NCBI RefSeq assembly: GCF_007005445.1
Contig: NZ_CP041387.1
Location: 2,666,001 to 2,730,000 of the forward strand
Length of the DNA: 64,000 nt
Source of the DNA: Rhodopseudomonas palustris
GTDB lineage: Bacteria > Pseudomonadota > Alphaproteobacteria > Rhizobiales > Xanthobacteraceae
Direction of reading: 5' to 3'
Shown here: positions 34,819-43,091 of the stretch, one piece after another
Numbering within the stretch: the first letter of the stretch is position 1
Layout: each line of letters begins with the position of its first letter
Notes under the pieces: model-generated
Database searches by the model: none
Told to the model about the DNA's origin: nothing
Seen by the model: only the letters and a program-made list of their open reading frames with translations
Translations under genes and position numbers: made by a program

Positions 34819-35754
34819 TCAGTGCCCCGGCTGCGCCGCGGCGGTGCCGCCGGTCGGGAGTGCCTCGGCGGTCTTGGTGGCGGCCGCCGGCTGCGGGGTA
34901 AAGCGGTCCTGCGCCGGCTTCGGCGCGGCCGAGGCGACCGCCTTCGCCGGTGCGCTCCCGAGCCCGGGCAACAGATCGGCGAGCAACTGGGTGGTGATCA
35001 GGTTGCTGTCGCGCAGTTCCTGCCGCGTCAGCTCGTGCAGATCCTCCCACGGCGGCACGCTGAGCGCGATCGACAACAGATCGCCGGTGCCGCCCATGTC
35101 GAAGGTGAACTTCGCCAGCCGGCCGATGTCGCGCTCGACGATCGACATATCCTGGGCCGTATAGCTGGCGGCGCGAGCATCCTCGGCGCGGTCGCCCATC
35201 CAGATCTGATGCACCCGGACGCGGGCGCCTTCCGGCACGTAGCGGGTCTGGCCGGACAACAGCAGAAACGCGCACATCGATTCGCAATACGCAGCGGGCT
35301 CGATCCGCGGCCGGTTGCCAAGCTGCGAGGCTGCCGACACGCTGATCCCGACCGTGGTGGCCAGACCGAGCGAGCGCCAGCGCCGGCCGAGCGCGATCGC
35401 GTCGTTGACCGAACCGCCGCTGGAATCCAGCACCACGGTGGCGCCACGAAGCTGGCGGTCCCGGGCGAAGTCGTCGAACGCCTTCGGCGTGTCGACGGTG
35501 ACGATACCGACCGCGCTGATCCAGCCGCCGCAATCCGGATCGCAGGCGACCCAGCCGAACTTCATCGGCTGCCGCCGCGCCTCAAGGCTACCGGCCCCGG
35601 CGGTGAGGGGAATGCTGCTGTCGGCCGCGAACCCGAGTAGAACGATGCCGAGCGCCGCGACCCGCCACAGCGCCGAACCGGTCAAACAGGAGAGAACCGC
35701 GCGTTCCAACCTTACGTCCTTCGTCTCGGGCAGCAACAGCGTGACAAGTTCCAA
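34819..35754 (-). CDS. Periplasmic ClpP-like serine protease homologue (COG3904 type)
   Basis: The 311-residue protein has a ClpP/crotonase-like core behind an N-terminal hydrophobic segment (WRVAALGIVLLGFAA, about 30-44), so it should be exported or membrane-anchored. The nucleophile elbow CESMCAFLLLSG puts Ser159 where ClpP has ASMGAFLL; the RVRVHQIWMG stretch gives His182 in the ClpP MIHQ position; VVLDSSGGSVNDAI is the substrate-binding strand. The C-terminal 60 residues are Ala/Pro-rich. The TTG start is uncertain. Substrates unknown. Confidence 0.75.
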   Translation of the reverse strand: MELVTLLLPETKDVRLERAVLSCLTGSALWRVAALGIVLLGFAADSSIPLTAGAGSLEARRQPMKFGWVACDPDCGGWISAVGIVTVDTPKAFDDFARDRQLRGATVVLDSSGGSVNDAIALGRRWRSLGLATTVGISVSAASQLGNRPRIEPAAYCESMCAFLLLSGQTRYVPEGARVRVHQIWMGDRAEDARAASYTAQDMSIVERDIGRLAKFTFDMGGTGDLLSIALSVPPWEDLHELTRQELRDSNLITTQLLADLLPGLGSAPAKAVASAAPKPAQDRFTPQPAAATKTAEALPTGGTAAAQPGH

Positions 35755-35949
35755 TCCGAATCTGTCACGTCTCTGTTACCTAATCGTTGTGAAAAAGCTA
35801 ACTTTGATCAACCGCAAACACCACCGCGTTTTGCTGCGTCGCGCTCAACACGCTGCGAGTTTTGGTGAAGTGTTGCGCAAATGTCGGCGAGCTGCAGTTC
35901 CCCGCAAAGGAACCGGGCAGAGCGCCGCTCATCGAAACGGCACCTGCTG

Positions 35950-36351
35950 ATGCAATTACCAACCGACCTAACTAACTGGATCGATCCCGTGCTGCGGTTG
36001 CCGCGCAATGCCGGCCGCGGGCTGATCTGGCTGTATCGCCACACGCTGTCGCCGCTGGTCGGCTACAATTGCCGGCACTACCCAAGCTGTTCGATGTATG
36101 GGGACGAGGCGATCGGCCGGTTTGGGCTGTGGGCCGGCGGATGGATGACGCTGGCGCGGCTGCTGCGCTGCCAGCCGTTCGGCACCTCGGGGATCGACCT
36201 GGTTCCGCAAGTCCCGCCGCCCCGCGCCCGCTGGTATCTACCATGGCGCTACGCTCGCTGGCGCGGCGTCAACGCCCCGCCACCGGATGTCGCAGCCACC
36301 GCCGCCGAGACCTGCGGATGCGGCGCGCATTCCGACGTCACAAAGGACTGA
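35950..36351 (+). CDS. yidD: Membrane protein insertion efficiency factor (YidD family)
   Basis: The central block YNCRHYPSCSMYGDEAIGRF with its conserved Cys pair, then GWMTLARLLRCQPFG, is the YidD signature. YidD aids YidC-dependent insertion at the inner membrane. The protein here is 133 residues from ATG 35950; an in-frame ATG at 35881 would add 23 arginine-rich residues and has a slightly better upstream sequence, so the start is open. The C-terminal extension ends in a Cys pair CGCGAH. It overlaps the convergent DUF3750 gene by 14 bases. Confidence 0.9.
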   Translation: MQLPTDLTNWIDPVLRLPRNAGRGLIWLYRHTLSPLVGYNCRHYPSCSMYGDEAIGRFGLWAGGWMTLARLLRCQPFGTSGIDLVPQVPPPRARWYLPWRYARWRGVNAPPPDVAATAAETCGCGAHSDVTKD

Positions 36352-37147
36352 ACCCGATCCGCCCCAGCCCCGGCAGCTTGATCGCCGGCCGGCGCAGATC
36401 GAGGCCGAGCACTGCGCCGAGCAGATTGATTTCGACGCCTTCGATCCAGCCCAGCGTCAGCCCGAGGTAACCGCCGAGCGTGGCGCGCACGCCGGTGCCG
36501 GACGGGGTCCAGGCGATCCAGCCGCCGTCCCATGGATAGTCTTTGCCAATCGCGGTCGGCGGCAGCGTGGTGCGCAGCTCAGGGACCGCGGCCATCACCG
36601 CAGCCACGAAGGTGTTGGAGTTCGGTCCGGGCCAGGCGCGATAGTCGCCATAGGCGGCGAGCCTATAGCCTTTCACCGCAGCCTCGATCTACGGGATCAT
36701 CGCCGCCGCCGCCGCGCCGTCGGCCGCAGCGATCAGTTGCGGCTCGTCGCCGAACCAACGGCCGTCGGCGACGAAGCCGTTGACGCGGATCGGCGCACCC
36801 CAGGCGGTGTAGTCGTAACGGGTGTAGCGCGAGGCGCCCTCCGGCTTGACGACGATCCAACTATGCACCGCGAAGATGCCGCGCCAGCGCACGGTGCGCG
36901 CAGCGAAAACCCGCACCAGCGCGTCCGGATGCTGCGCCGCTGGCGGCAACAGCCCAGCGCTGGAACGATCCGCGCTCTGCCAGTCGACGCTACGATCGCC
37001 CATCCAATAGCGGCCGGCCGACACGGCGACCGGCACGACGAGGAGTAGCAGCAGTATCAGCACCAAACGTCTCACGTGGATGGGAATCTGTGGAGGAAGG
37101 TTGCCGGGAATATAGACGGCACCACCGCGCTCGCCAGTCGCGATCAC
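36338..37147 (-). pseudogene. DUF3750 gene interrupted by an in-frame amber codon
   Basis: Two parts lie in the same reading frame and together make one DUF3750-like protein: the first half (36692-37147) with a hydrophobic leader (VLILLLLLVVPVAVSAG) and VHSWIVVKPEGASRYTRYDY, the second (36338-36688) with RAWPGPNSNTFVAAV, PPTAIGKDYPW and VEINLLGAVLGL. They are split only by TAG at 36689-36691, between AMIP and IEAAVKGY. No frameshift is needed; both halves keep strong family signatures. It could be a recent nonsense mutation, a sequencing error or readthrough. The start (GTG at 37147 or 37075) is unclear. Confidence 0.85.
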
Positions 37148-37217
37148 GCCGTCGTGCTGGAACAGGCGCGCGCGACATTGTCGCGACCTCCGGTGACGTA
37201 CGATGGCGAGACGTACC

Positions 37218-38483
37218 TCACCACACCGCCGCGGCGAGCGCAGCGATCAGCGGCAGCGGCGTCACCACCAGGCCGAGCTTGAGGAACCGCCAGGCGGTGA
37301 CTTCGATCTGGTTCCGCCGCAGCACCACCAGCCACAGGATGGTGGCGAGCGAGCCGGTGACCGAGAAATTCGGTCCCAGATCGACGCCGATCAGCAGCGC
37401 CGCGATGGTTTCGCGCGGCAGGTGATTGTCGGCTGCGACCGAGCCGGCCACCAGCCCGACCGGCAGATTGTTGCCGATGTTGCAGGCGATCGCGGTGACA
37501 AGGCCGGCGGTCCACGACGCCAGTCGCGGTGCGTCGGCCACGGCGCCACGCAGCAGCGCGCCGAGTGCACCGATCACGCCGGTGCGGCTCAGCGCCTCGA
37601 CCATCACGAACAGCCCGGCGACCAGCGGCACCACGCTCCACGACACGCCTTTCAACACCGGAACCGGCGACTGCCGCGCCAGCACCAGCACCACCGCGGT
37701 GGTGACGAGACCGCACACGAAGGTCGGCAGGCCGAGCGGCACGTTCAGCGCCGAAGCAGTCAGCAGCACGATCGCGATCGCCCCGATCCCGACCGCGGCG
37801 AGCTTGCCGCCCCACGACAGATGCGGTGTCGCCACGCGGGTCTGCAGCGTCTGCTCGGCGAGGGCCCGGCCGAGCGCCAGCCGCAGCATCAGATAGGTGA
37901 CGACGATCGCCGCCAAAGACGGCAGCGCAAATTGCTGCAGCCAGCCGCCGAGATGCGGCATGTGTTCGCCGAACACCACGAGATTGGCCGGATTGGAGAT
38001 CGGCAGCACGAAGCTCGCCGCATTGGCGATGAAGGCGCAAACAAACAGATACGGCAGCGGGGCGGTGCCGGCGGCGCGGGTGGCGACGTACACCGCCGGC
38101 GTCAGCACGATCGCGGTGGCATCGTTGGACAACAGCACGGTGACCAGCACGCCGACCACATAGACCAGGAGAAACAAGCGCTGCGGCGAGCCGCGGGCAT
38201 GTTCGACTGCGTAGGCGGCGAGGTAATCGAACAGCCCCTCGCGGTGCGCCAGCTCGGCGATCAGCATCATGCCGATCAAGAACAGATACACGTCGATGCC
38301 GTTGCGCACCCCGGCGAGCGCATCCTGCCACGACAGCAGGCCGAGAACGACCAGCGCGCCTGCACCGGCCACCGCCCACACCGCCTCGGGCCAGCGCAGC
38401 GGACGAATGATCACGCCGGCCGTGGCGAGGGCGACGATACTCCAGGTCAATATCAGATCGTGGGACAGCATCGAGCTTGGCAT
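37218..38483 (-). CDS. ArsB/NhaD-type anion or arsenite transporter
   Basis: A 421-residue polytopic membrane protein with about eleven helices. The typical ion-transporter segments VTVLLSNDATAIVLTPAV and IGNNLPVGLVAG, each halfway through one repeat half, are present. Members move arsenite or other anions out of the cell; no arsenic operon genes (arsR, arsC) lie nearby, so the substrate is uncertain. ATG at 38483 or 38471 are both possible. It is divergent from the cold-shock gene. Confidence 0.85.
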   Translation of the reverse strand: MPSSMLSHDLILTWSIVALATAGVIIRPLRWPEAVWAVAGAGALVVLGLLSWQDALAGVRNGIDVYLFLIGMMLIAELAHREGLFDYLAAYAVEHARGSPQRLFLLVYVVGVLVTVLLSNDATAIVLTPAVYVATRAAGTAPLPYLFVCAFIANAASFVLPISNPANLVVFGEHMPHLGGWLQQFALPSLAAIVVTYLMLRLALGRALAEQTLQTRVATPHLSWGGKLAAVGIGAIAIVLLTASALNVPLGLPTFVCGLVTTAVVLVLARQSPVPVLKGVSWSVVPLVAGLFVMVEALSRTGVIGALGALLRGAVADAPRLASWTAGLVTAIACNIGNNLPVGLVAGSVAADNHLPRETIAALLIGVDLGPNFSVTGSLATILWLVVLRRNQIEVTAWRFLKLGLVVTPLPLIAALAAAVW

Positions 38484-38517
38484 GGCGAGGTGGCGTGCGG
38501 AGTGCGGGATGGAACTA

Positions 38518-38554
38518 ACCGATAAGCGAAGACGCTGCGGTTGTCTCTATCGGT
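38518..38554. promoter_or_regulatory. Inverted repeat upstream of transporter gene
   Basis: ACCGATA at 38518-38524 and TATCGGT at 38548-38554 form a perfect seven-base inverted repeat 23 bases apart, starting 35 bases upstream of the transporter start. It may be an operator or part of a 5' leader fold. No regulator gene is adjacent. Confidence 0.35.
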
Positions 38555-38747
38555 ACGGTTGCAGCCCCTGCGCGCGGCGCGCGACAATATAGTCCTTGTA
38601 TGATCGAAGCGGATGCTATACGGTGTGGTCATTCGATTAGCCGCTGTGCCTTTCTGAATGCGCCCGCGGGCTCCTTCCCAAAGTTCATCGATTAGTTGAA
38701 ACGTCACGCGCCGTGTTGGCGCGGACGATGTTCTTTGGAGAATGAAG

Positions 38748-38957
38748 ATGACGACAGGTACCGTAAAGTGGTTCAATGGCCAAAAGGGTTTTGGCTTCAT
38801 CGCGCCGAGCGACGGCGGCAACGACGTGTTCGTGCACATCAGCGCTGTTGAACGCGCCGGCCTGTCCGGCCTCGCCGAGGGCCAGCAGGTGTCGTTCGAG
38901 GTCAAGGTCGACAAGATGCGCGGCAAGAGCAGCGCCGAAAATCTCGCGCTGGCTTGA
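38748..38957 (+). CDS. Cold-shock domain protein (CspA family)
   Basis: A 69-residue single cold-shock domain. The RNA-binding blocks KGFGFIAP (RNP1) and VFVHIS (RNP2) are intact, and TTGTVKWFN is the usual start. The ATG at 38748 is preferred over the in-frame ATG at 38742 because GGAG lies seven bases before it. The protein binds single-stranded RNA in the cytoplasm. A stem-loop follows the stop, and a small coiled-coil gene lies 100 bases downstream. Confidence 0.96.
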   Translation: MTTGTVKWFNGQKGFGFIAPSDGGNDVFVHISAVERAGLSGLAEGQQVSFEVKVDKMRGKSSAENLALA

Positions 38958-38967
38958 TCCAGCGTCT

Positions 38968-38992
38968 CCGTTTCACGGATGTACTGAAACGG
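38968..38992 (+). other. Stem-loop after cold-shock gene
   Basis: CCGTTTCA and TGAAACGG pair perfectly over eight bases around a nine-base loop, starting 10 bases after the cold-shock stop. No U-tract follows. It may protect the cold-shock mRNA from decay or separate expression of the two genes. Confidence 0.5.
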
Positions 38993-39057
38993 CAGATGGG
39001 CCCGTTCGATCCTCGAGGTCGAGCGGGTTTTGCCGCGCGTACCGAAACGAGGCGGAT

Positions 39058-39291
39058 ATGACTGACAAGAAGACCAATACCCCCTCCCCGACCAGCGTCG
39101 AACGCGCGCGCCGCAAGCTGATGGAACAGCAGGAAGGCGCGCAGCGGATGGCCGAGGTCGAACGCGAGGGCATCGCACTCCGCAAGAACATGGAACGGCT
39201 GCGCGCGCTGCGGCTCGCTCACGAGGCCGAACAGGCCGCGACCGGCGAGGCTCCGGCCGCGCCGAAGAAGCGGACCCGAAAGACGCTCTGA
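39058..39291 (+). CDS. Small charged coiled-coil protein (77 aa)
   Basis: The ATG at 39058 is preceded by GAGG. The product has a helical, heavily charged middle (VERARRKLMEQQEGAQRMAE and the following KNMERLRALRLAHE part) that should form a coiled coil, and a basic tail APKKRTRKTL. No cysteines or signal. It may bind nucleic acid through its basic end. It lies between the cold-shock gene and a small wHTH-like gene on the same strand. Confidence 0.72.
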   Translation: MTDKKTNTPSPTSVERARRKLMEQQEGAQRMAEVEREGIALRKNMERLRALRLAHEAEQAATGEAPAAPKKRTRKTL

Positions 39292-39392
39292 TCCGAGCGG
39301 CAAGAGAATCCGAACGGCAACAGCCCCTGAGCCACAACACACTCTGAGCGAGCGGCATCGCGGGCGTCGCGCCGCCCGGTCGGGAGACGACG

Positions 39393-39590
39393 ATGGCCAC
39401 CGCCGACGACTTCAAACTGATCCGTGAGATCCGCAGTGCGGGCGGCCGCCGCCAGGTGTTCGGCGCCCGTGAGCGGAAGCCTTACGACGATCTCGTCGAA
39501 CTCGGCTGGCTGAAGCGAGCGTCGAGCGATTCCAAGTCGACGCATTATCAGATCACCGAGCGCGGCACCTCCGCGGCGATCAGAAGCTGA
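39393..39590 (+). CDS. Small basic protein, possible winged-helix fold (65 aa)
   Basis: GGGAGA six bases before the ATG supports it. The 65 residues look like a compact winged helix: a first helix FKLIREIRSAG, then YDDLVELGWLKRA and the wing HYQITERGTSAA. That would bind DNA, but the similarity is by pattern only. It overlaps the convergent lipoprotein gene by 11 bases. Confidence 0.6.
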   Translation: MATADDFKLIREIRSAGGRRQVFGARERKPYDDLVELGWLKRASSDSKSTHYQITERGTSAAIRS

Positions 39591-40008
39591 CGCAACTCGG
39601 CCGCACCGCCACCATCACCACGTGCTGCCTGAAGCGACGCTTGTAGAGTTCGACGATCTCGCCCAGCGCCGCGCGCTGCGCGGGATTCTTGGCGAACACG
39701 ATACTCACCAGCTTGCCCCTCTCGCGCACCAGCCGGCCGCGCGCGATGTCGTGCCACTGCCCGACGCTGTCGACCACGGTGAGCCCGTCCGGAAACCGCG
39801 GCGTGATCTCCTCGGCCACGAACCGCGCGAACTCCACGTCGCTGACGCCGAGCCGGTCGCCGATGTTGCGGCCGAACGCCAGCTCCGCGCTCAGCATCGG
39901 CTGCGACGGCGGCAGACACGCCGGCGCCGGAAGCGCCGCACAGCCGCCGAGCGACGCCGCGACTGCGCCGGCGACCAATATGCGCACCATCATCTGCCTC
40001 GACCTCAT
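39580..40008 (-). CDS. DUF3574-domain lipoprotein
   Basis: A 142-residue protein with a lipoprotein signal (VAGAVAASLGGC) and the DUF3574-like body (ELAFGRNIGDRLGVSDVEF, FPDGLTVVDSVGQW, VELYKRRF). It is probably attached to a membrane in the periplasm. Its ATG at 40008 is one base after the stop of the TetR gene, so the two are co-transcribed. Confidence 0.8.
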   Translation of the reverse strand: MRSRQMMVRILVAGAVAASLGGCAALPAPACLPPSQPMLSAELAFGRNIGDRLGVSDVEFARFVAEEITPRFPDGLTVVDSVGQWHDIARGRLVRERGKLVSIVFAKNPAQRAALGEIVELYKRRFRQHVVMVAVRPSCVSF

Positions 40009-40009
40009 C

Positions 40010-40642
40010 TCAACCTCGCCGCAGGGTTTTCAGATAGGCGCACAGCATATCGCCTACCGCGTCCGCATAGGCGGTGATCTCGGCCGCCGTGCGCGGGCGG
40101 CTGGAGAAGTCCTTGCCGAGCGCAGCGATGGTGCGGCTGATCAGCTCCGCCGCCCGCGCCCGCGCCGCGTCCGAACTCCGCGGCGCCGCCTCGCGCAGAA
40201 ACGCCGCCATGGTGCCGTCCATCGCCTTGCGCGCGGCGCGGGCTTCGGGCGCGTCGCGATACAGCGGCGCGGCATCGTCGAGCGCGCCGCGCACTTCGGC
40301 TTCGTCGCATTCGGATTGGATGAAGGCATGCACCAGCCGGCGCAGCCGCTGCGGTGGCGGATCGCGGCGATCCTCGAGGATGTCGCGCAGCATCTCCGTG
40401 GTCTGCCGCCACTCGTCGCTCTGCAGCCGAAACAGGATCGCGGCCTTGTTGGGGAAGTACTGATACAGCGAGCCGACACTGACCCCGGCTTTGTCGGCGA
40501 CCCGCGCGGTGGTGAAGCGCTGCGCGCCCTCCTTCGCCAAAACCTGAACAGCCGCTTCCAGAATGGCCGCGACCAGCTCGGTCGAGCGCGCCTGCTGCGG
40601 CTGTTTTCGCGAGGAAATTGAGCCACTTCGGCGTTCGGCCAT
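40010..40642 (-). CDS. TetR-family transcriptional regulator
   Basis: The N-terminal HTH is typical: ILEAAVQVLAKEGAQRFTTARVADKAGVSVGSLYQYF spans three helices with the recognition helix in VSVGSLYQYF. The C-terminal part binds a ligand in this family. The ATG at 40642 starts 95 bases from the divergent O-methyltransferase, with a palindrome between them that probably serves as its operator. It is followed by a lipoprotein gene in one operon. Confidence 0.92.
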   Translation of the reverse strand: MAERRSGSISSRKQPQQARSTELVAAILEAAVQVLAKEGAQRFTTARVADKAGVSVGSLYQYFPNKAAILFRLQSDEWRQTTEMLRDILEDRRDPPPQRLRRLVHAFIQSECDEAEVRGALDDAAPLYRDAPEARAARKAMDGTMAAFLREAAPRSSDAARARAAELISRTIAALGKDFSSRPRTAAEITAYADAVGDMLCAYLKTLRRG

Positions 40643-40668
40643 GTGGGCCTCTGGGAATGCGATTAGCG

Positions 40669-40690
40669 AATGCGAATATTTATTCGTATT
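40669..40690. promoter_or_regulatory. Probable TetR operator between divergent genes
   Basis: AATGCGAATA and TATTCGTATT form an inverted repeat matching nine of ten positions, two bases apart. It lies halfway between the TetR start and the O-methyltransferase start, where a self-regulating TetR protein would block both promoters. Confidence 0.72.
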
Positions 40691-40737
40691 TCTGTGGACG
40701 CGCAACATCGCGCTGATCACTCCCTTTGGAGTTCGCA

Positions 40738-41388
40738 ATGACCACCCTCACCACCTCACCGCTGGCCCCGCTGCTGACGCGTTTGTTCGACGAAGCCGAC
40801 GCCGCGCAGCCGCAGCCCGACCAGCTTGCACCCGACACGATGCAGTTGATACGCAGCAAGACCGACTACGCGACGCTGTACGGCCGGCTGAAAGACTACG
40901 CCCTCGCGGTGTCGCCTGAGACCGGCGTGCTGCTCTACATGCTGGCGCGAGGCTGCCGCGCCCGGAGCATCGTCGAGTTCGGCACCTCGTTCGGCATTTC
41001 GACGCTGCATCTGGCCGCGGCGCTGCGCGACAATGGCGGCGGCCGGCTGATCACCACCGAGTTCGAGCACGCCAAGCTGGTCCGCGCCGAGGCCAATCTC
41101 GAAGCCGGCGATCTCGCCGATCTGGTCGAATTCCGCGAAGGCGATGCGCTGCAGACGCTCAGCAAGGATCTACCCGACCGCATCGATCTCGTGCTGCTCG
41201 ACGGTGCCAAAGCGCTGTATGCGGATATTCTCGACCTGCTCGAAAGCCGGCTGTCGCCCGGCGCGCTGATCGTCGCCGACAACGCCGATCACTGCCCGGA
41301 CTATCTGGCTCGGGTGCGCGATTCGGCGAACGGTTATCTGTCGGTGCCGTTCGCCGCCGATGTCGAGCTGTCGATGCGGCTCGGCTGA
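40738..41388 (+). CDS. SAM-dependent O-methyltransferase
   Basis: A 216-residue class I methyltransferase. The SAM-binding motif I is SIVEFGTSFGISTLHLA; later strands LITTEFEHAKLVRAEANL and IDLVLLDGAKALYADIL are typical of small-molecule O-methyltransferases with a DGAK/DNADH pattern. GGAG lies seven bases before the ATG. The divergent TetR regulator likely responds to its substrate. The substrate is not predicted. Confidence 0.88.
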   Translation: MTTLTTSPLAPLLTRLFDEADAAQPQPDQLAPDTMQLIRSKTDYATLYGRLKDYALAVSPETGVLLYMLARGCRARSIVEFGTSFGISTLHLAAALRDNGGGRLITTEFEHAKLVRAEANLEAGDLADLVEFREGDALQTLSKDLPDRIDLVLLDGAKALYADILDLLESRLSPGALIVADNADHCPDYLARVRDSANGYLSVPFAADVELSMRLG

Positions 41389-41396
41389 TACTTCCG

Positions 41397-41414
41397 ACGG
41401 GGCGCACGCCCCGT
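41397..41414. terminator. Perfect hairpin after O-methyltransferase gene
   Basis: ACGGGGC and GCCCCGT pair fully around the loop GCAC, nine bases after the stop. No U-tract follows on the plus strand, so termination is possible but uncertain. Confidence 0.35.
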
Positions 41415-41532
41415 GGTCTGCCGCCGGCAGCGCCGGCCGTAAGCGTTCAACGTCAATCAACGCACGTCCCGATCCATCGCGGTCGGCGTGCGCTGATGAC
41501 GCCGCCGATCGCGGATCAGCCTGGAGACTCCC

Positions 41533-41829
41533 ATGGCCGTCCGTTCGATCGATGCCTCGCCTACCCCCGCCTTGTCGCTGCGCCGCCGGCTGGCGCTGCA
41601 CACCTGCCTCGTCTTCACCGCGATCGCGGTGCTGATCCCGCCGCACATCTCGCCGACCCACGCGCCGATGCTGATCGGCGCACGCCTGCTGCTGGGCACG
41701 ATCAACTCTGTGAGGCGTTGGAGCGCGACGCGATGCGGCTGCGGCGCGTTCAAGCGCTGCGGTCGCGGGTCGCGGCCACCACCATGCACAGCGCCAGACC
41801 CAGCACCGCGGTCGAGACGTAGCCGTTGA
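41533..41829 (+). CDS. Possible small membrane protein, doubtful
   Basis: GGAG six bases before the ATG and a believable N-terminal half (LRRRLALHTCLVFTAIAVLI) suggest a gene, but the second half is a GC-rich antisense reading of the MFS gene and lacks character. It overlaps the MFS transporter by 80 bases on the opposite strand. It may be the start of a gene broken by rearrangement. Confidence 0.32.
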   Translation: MAVRSIDASPTPALSLRRRLALHTCLVFTAIAVLIPPHISPTHAPMLIGARLLLGTINSVRRWSATRCGCGAFKRCGRGSRPPPCTAPDPAPRSRRSR

Positions 41830-42898
41830 CGTGCAGCAGCCCGGCCGCGAACAGCGCGCCGCCGATCGCCGAGCCGATCGCCTGGCCGACATACAGCACC
41901 GACGTATTCAGCGACACCGTCGCGCCGGCGAGCGTCGGATCGGCCGTGACCAGCCGAACCTGCTGCATCGAGTTCGACGCCGCAAAGCCGAGACCCCACA
42001 CCGCCACCGCAGCGGCCATCACCGCGAAATGCCCGGCCCCGAACGTCCAGCCGAGAATACCGGCCAGCATCAGCGAGGTGAACAGCGCGGAGGTGCGATA
42101 CGCGCCCCAGCCGTCGACGATGCGGCTGGCAATGACGTTGCCGGCGAAGCCGCAGACGCCGTAGATCGCAAACACCAGCGCGATCTCGCGCGGCCCGGCG
42201 CCGGTCAGCCCGGTGAGCAGCGGGCCGAAGAAGGTGAACACCACGAACTGCCCGGAGGTTTGCAGCGACGATACCCCGAGCAGCGTCAGGATGCGGCGGT
42301 TGCGTCCCACGGCCGCCCAGGTGCGCAGACCCACCGGTGCCGCGCTCAGCCCGCCCGGCAGCCGCAGCCACAACAGGATGAAGCTGATCAGCCCGATGCC
42401 GCCGACGGTGAGATAGGCGCCGCGCCAGCCGGCATGATCGGCCGCGAAAGTGACCAGCGGCACGCCGAGCGCCACCGCCAGCGACCAGCCGAGAAACACA
42501 TAGGCCATGGTGCCGCCGCGCCTTTCCGGCGGCACAATCAGCGCCACCGCGCCGGCGGCCTGCGGCGTGTACAGCGCGCCGACCGACAGCATCGCCAGCC
42601 GCAGCACCAGCAGCACCGCATAGTTCGGCGCAAAGGCGGAGGCGAGATTCCCGAGCACCAACACCGCCAGCGTCGTCGTCAGCAGCAGCCGGCGGTCGAT
42701 CCGGCTGGTCAACCACGCTGTGAGCGGCGACCCGATGCACAGCACGATCGCCCCGAAGGTGATCAGCAGCCCGGCGTCGCGGATCGTCACCCCGAGCCCG
42801 GCCGCCAGATCCGGCAACATCCCGGCCGGTGCCAGAACCGAGGTTCCGGTGACGAAATTGCCGAGCATCAGCGCGGTGGGGGCGAACGAGCGGGACAC
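41750..42898 (-). CDS. MFS transporter (drug:H+ antiporter-like)
   Basis: A 382-residue polytopic protein with about twelve hydrophobic segments. The loop between helices 2 and 3 reads LTSRIDRRLLL, close to the MFS signature. Extended GVSSLQTSGQFVVFTFFGPLL and FAIYGVCGFAGNV helices fit the second half. The substrate is unknown; relatives export sugars or drugs. The start is GTG at 42898. Confidence 0.88.
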   Translation of the reverse strand: MSRSFAPTALMLGNFVTGTSVLAPAGMLPDLAAGLGVTIRDAGLLITFGAIVLCIGSPLTAWLTSRIDRRLLLTTTLAVLVLGNLASAFAPNYAVLLVLRLAMLSVGALYTPQAAGAVALIVPPERRGGTMAYVFLGWSLAVALGVPLVTFAADHAGWRGAYLTVGGIGLISFILLWLRLPGGLSAAPVGLRTWAAVGRNRRILTLLGVSSLQTSGQFVVFTFFGPLLTGLTGAGPREIALVFAIYGVCGFAGNVIASRIVDGWGAYRTSALFTSLMLAGILGWTFGAGHFAVMAAAVAVWGLGFAASNSMQQVRLVTADPTLAGATVSLNTSVLYVGQAIGSAIGGALFAAGLLHVNGYVSTAVLGLALCMVVAATRDRSA

Positions 42899-43091
42899 CT
42901 CGGAAGGCTAGCAGCGTTTCCATGCAGATGCATTAAAATTCTGCAGGACCGGGCATGCGCTGCGACACCAGCAGGGCGAAATGCGCGCCGCCGCAGGGTT
43001 CGGCTTCCTTGAATCGTCCGATTCCCCTGCTATACAGCCCCTTTCCGCTTACCTGCGCTCGTACGCAGGAGTGAGCCAGAGGAGCCTTCCG

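Noticed and set aside
35800..35815. TTTGATCAA sequence before yidD as an FNR site
   Set aside because: Half-sites have no four-base spacer, so the site geometry is wrong.
38461..38592. Plus-strand frame overlapping the transporter start
   Set aside because: Basic low-complexity translation with no ribosome-binding site; lies in the promoter region.
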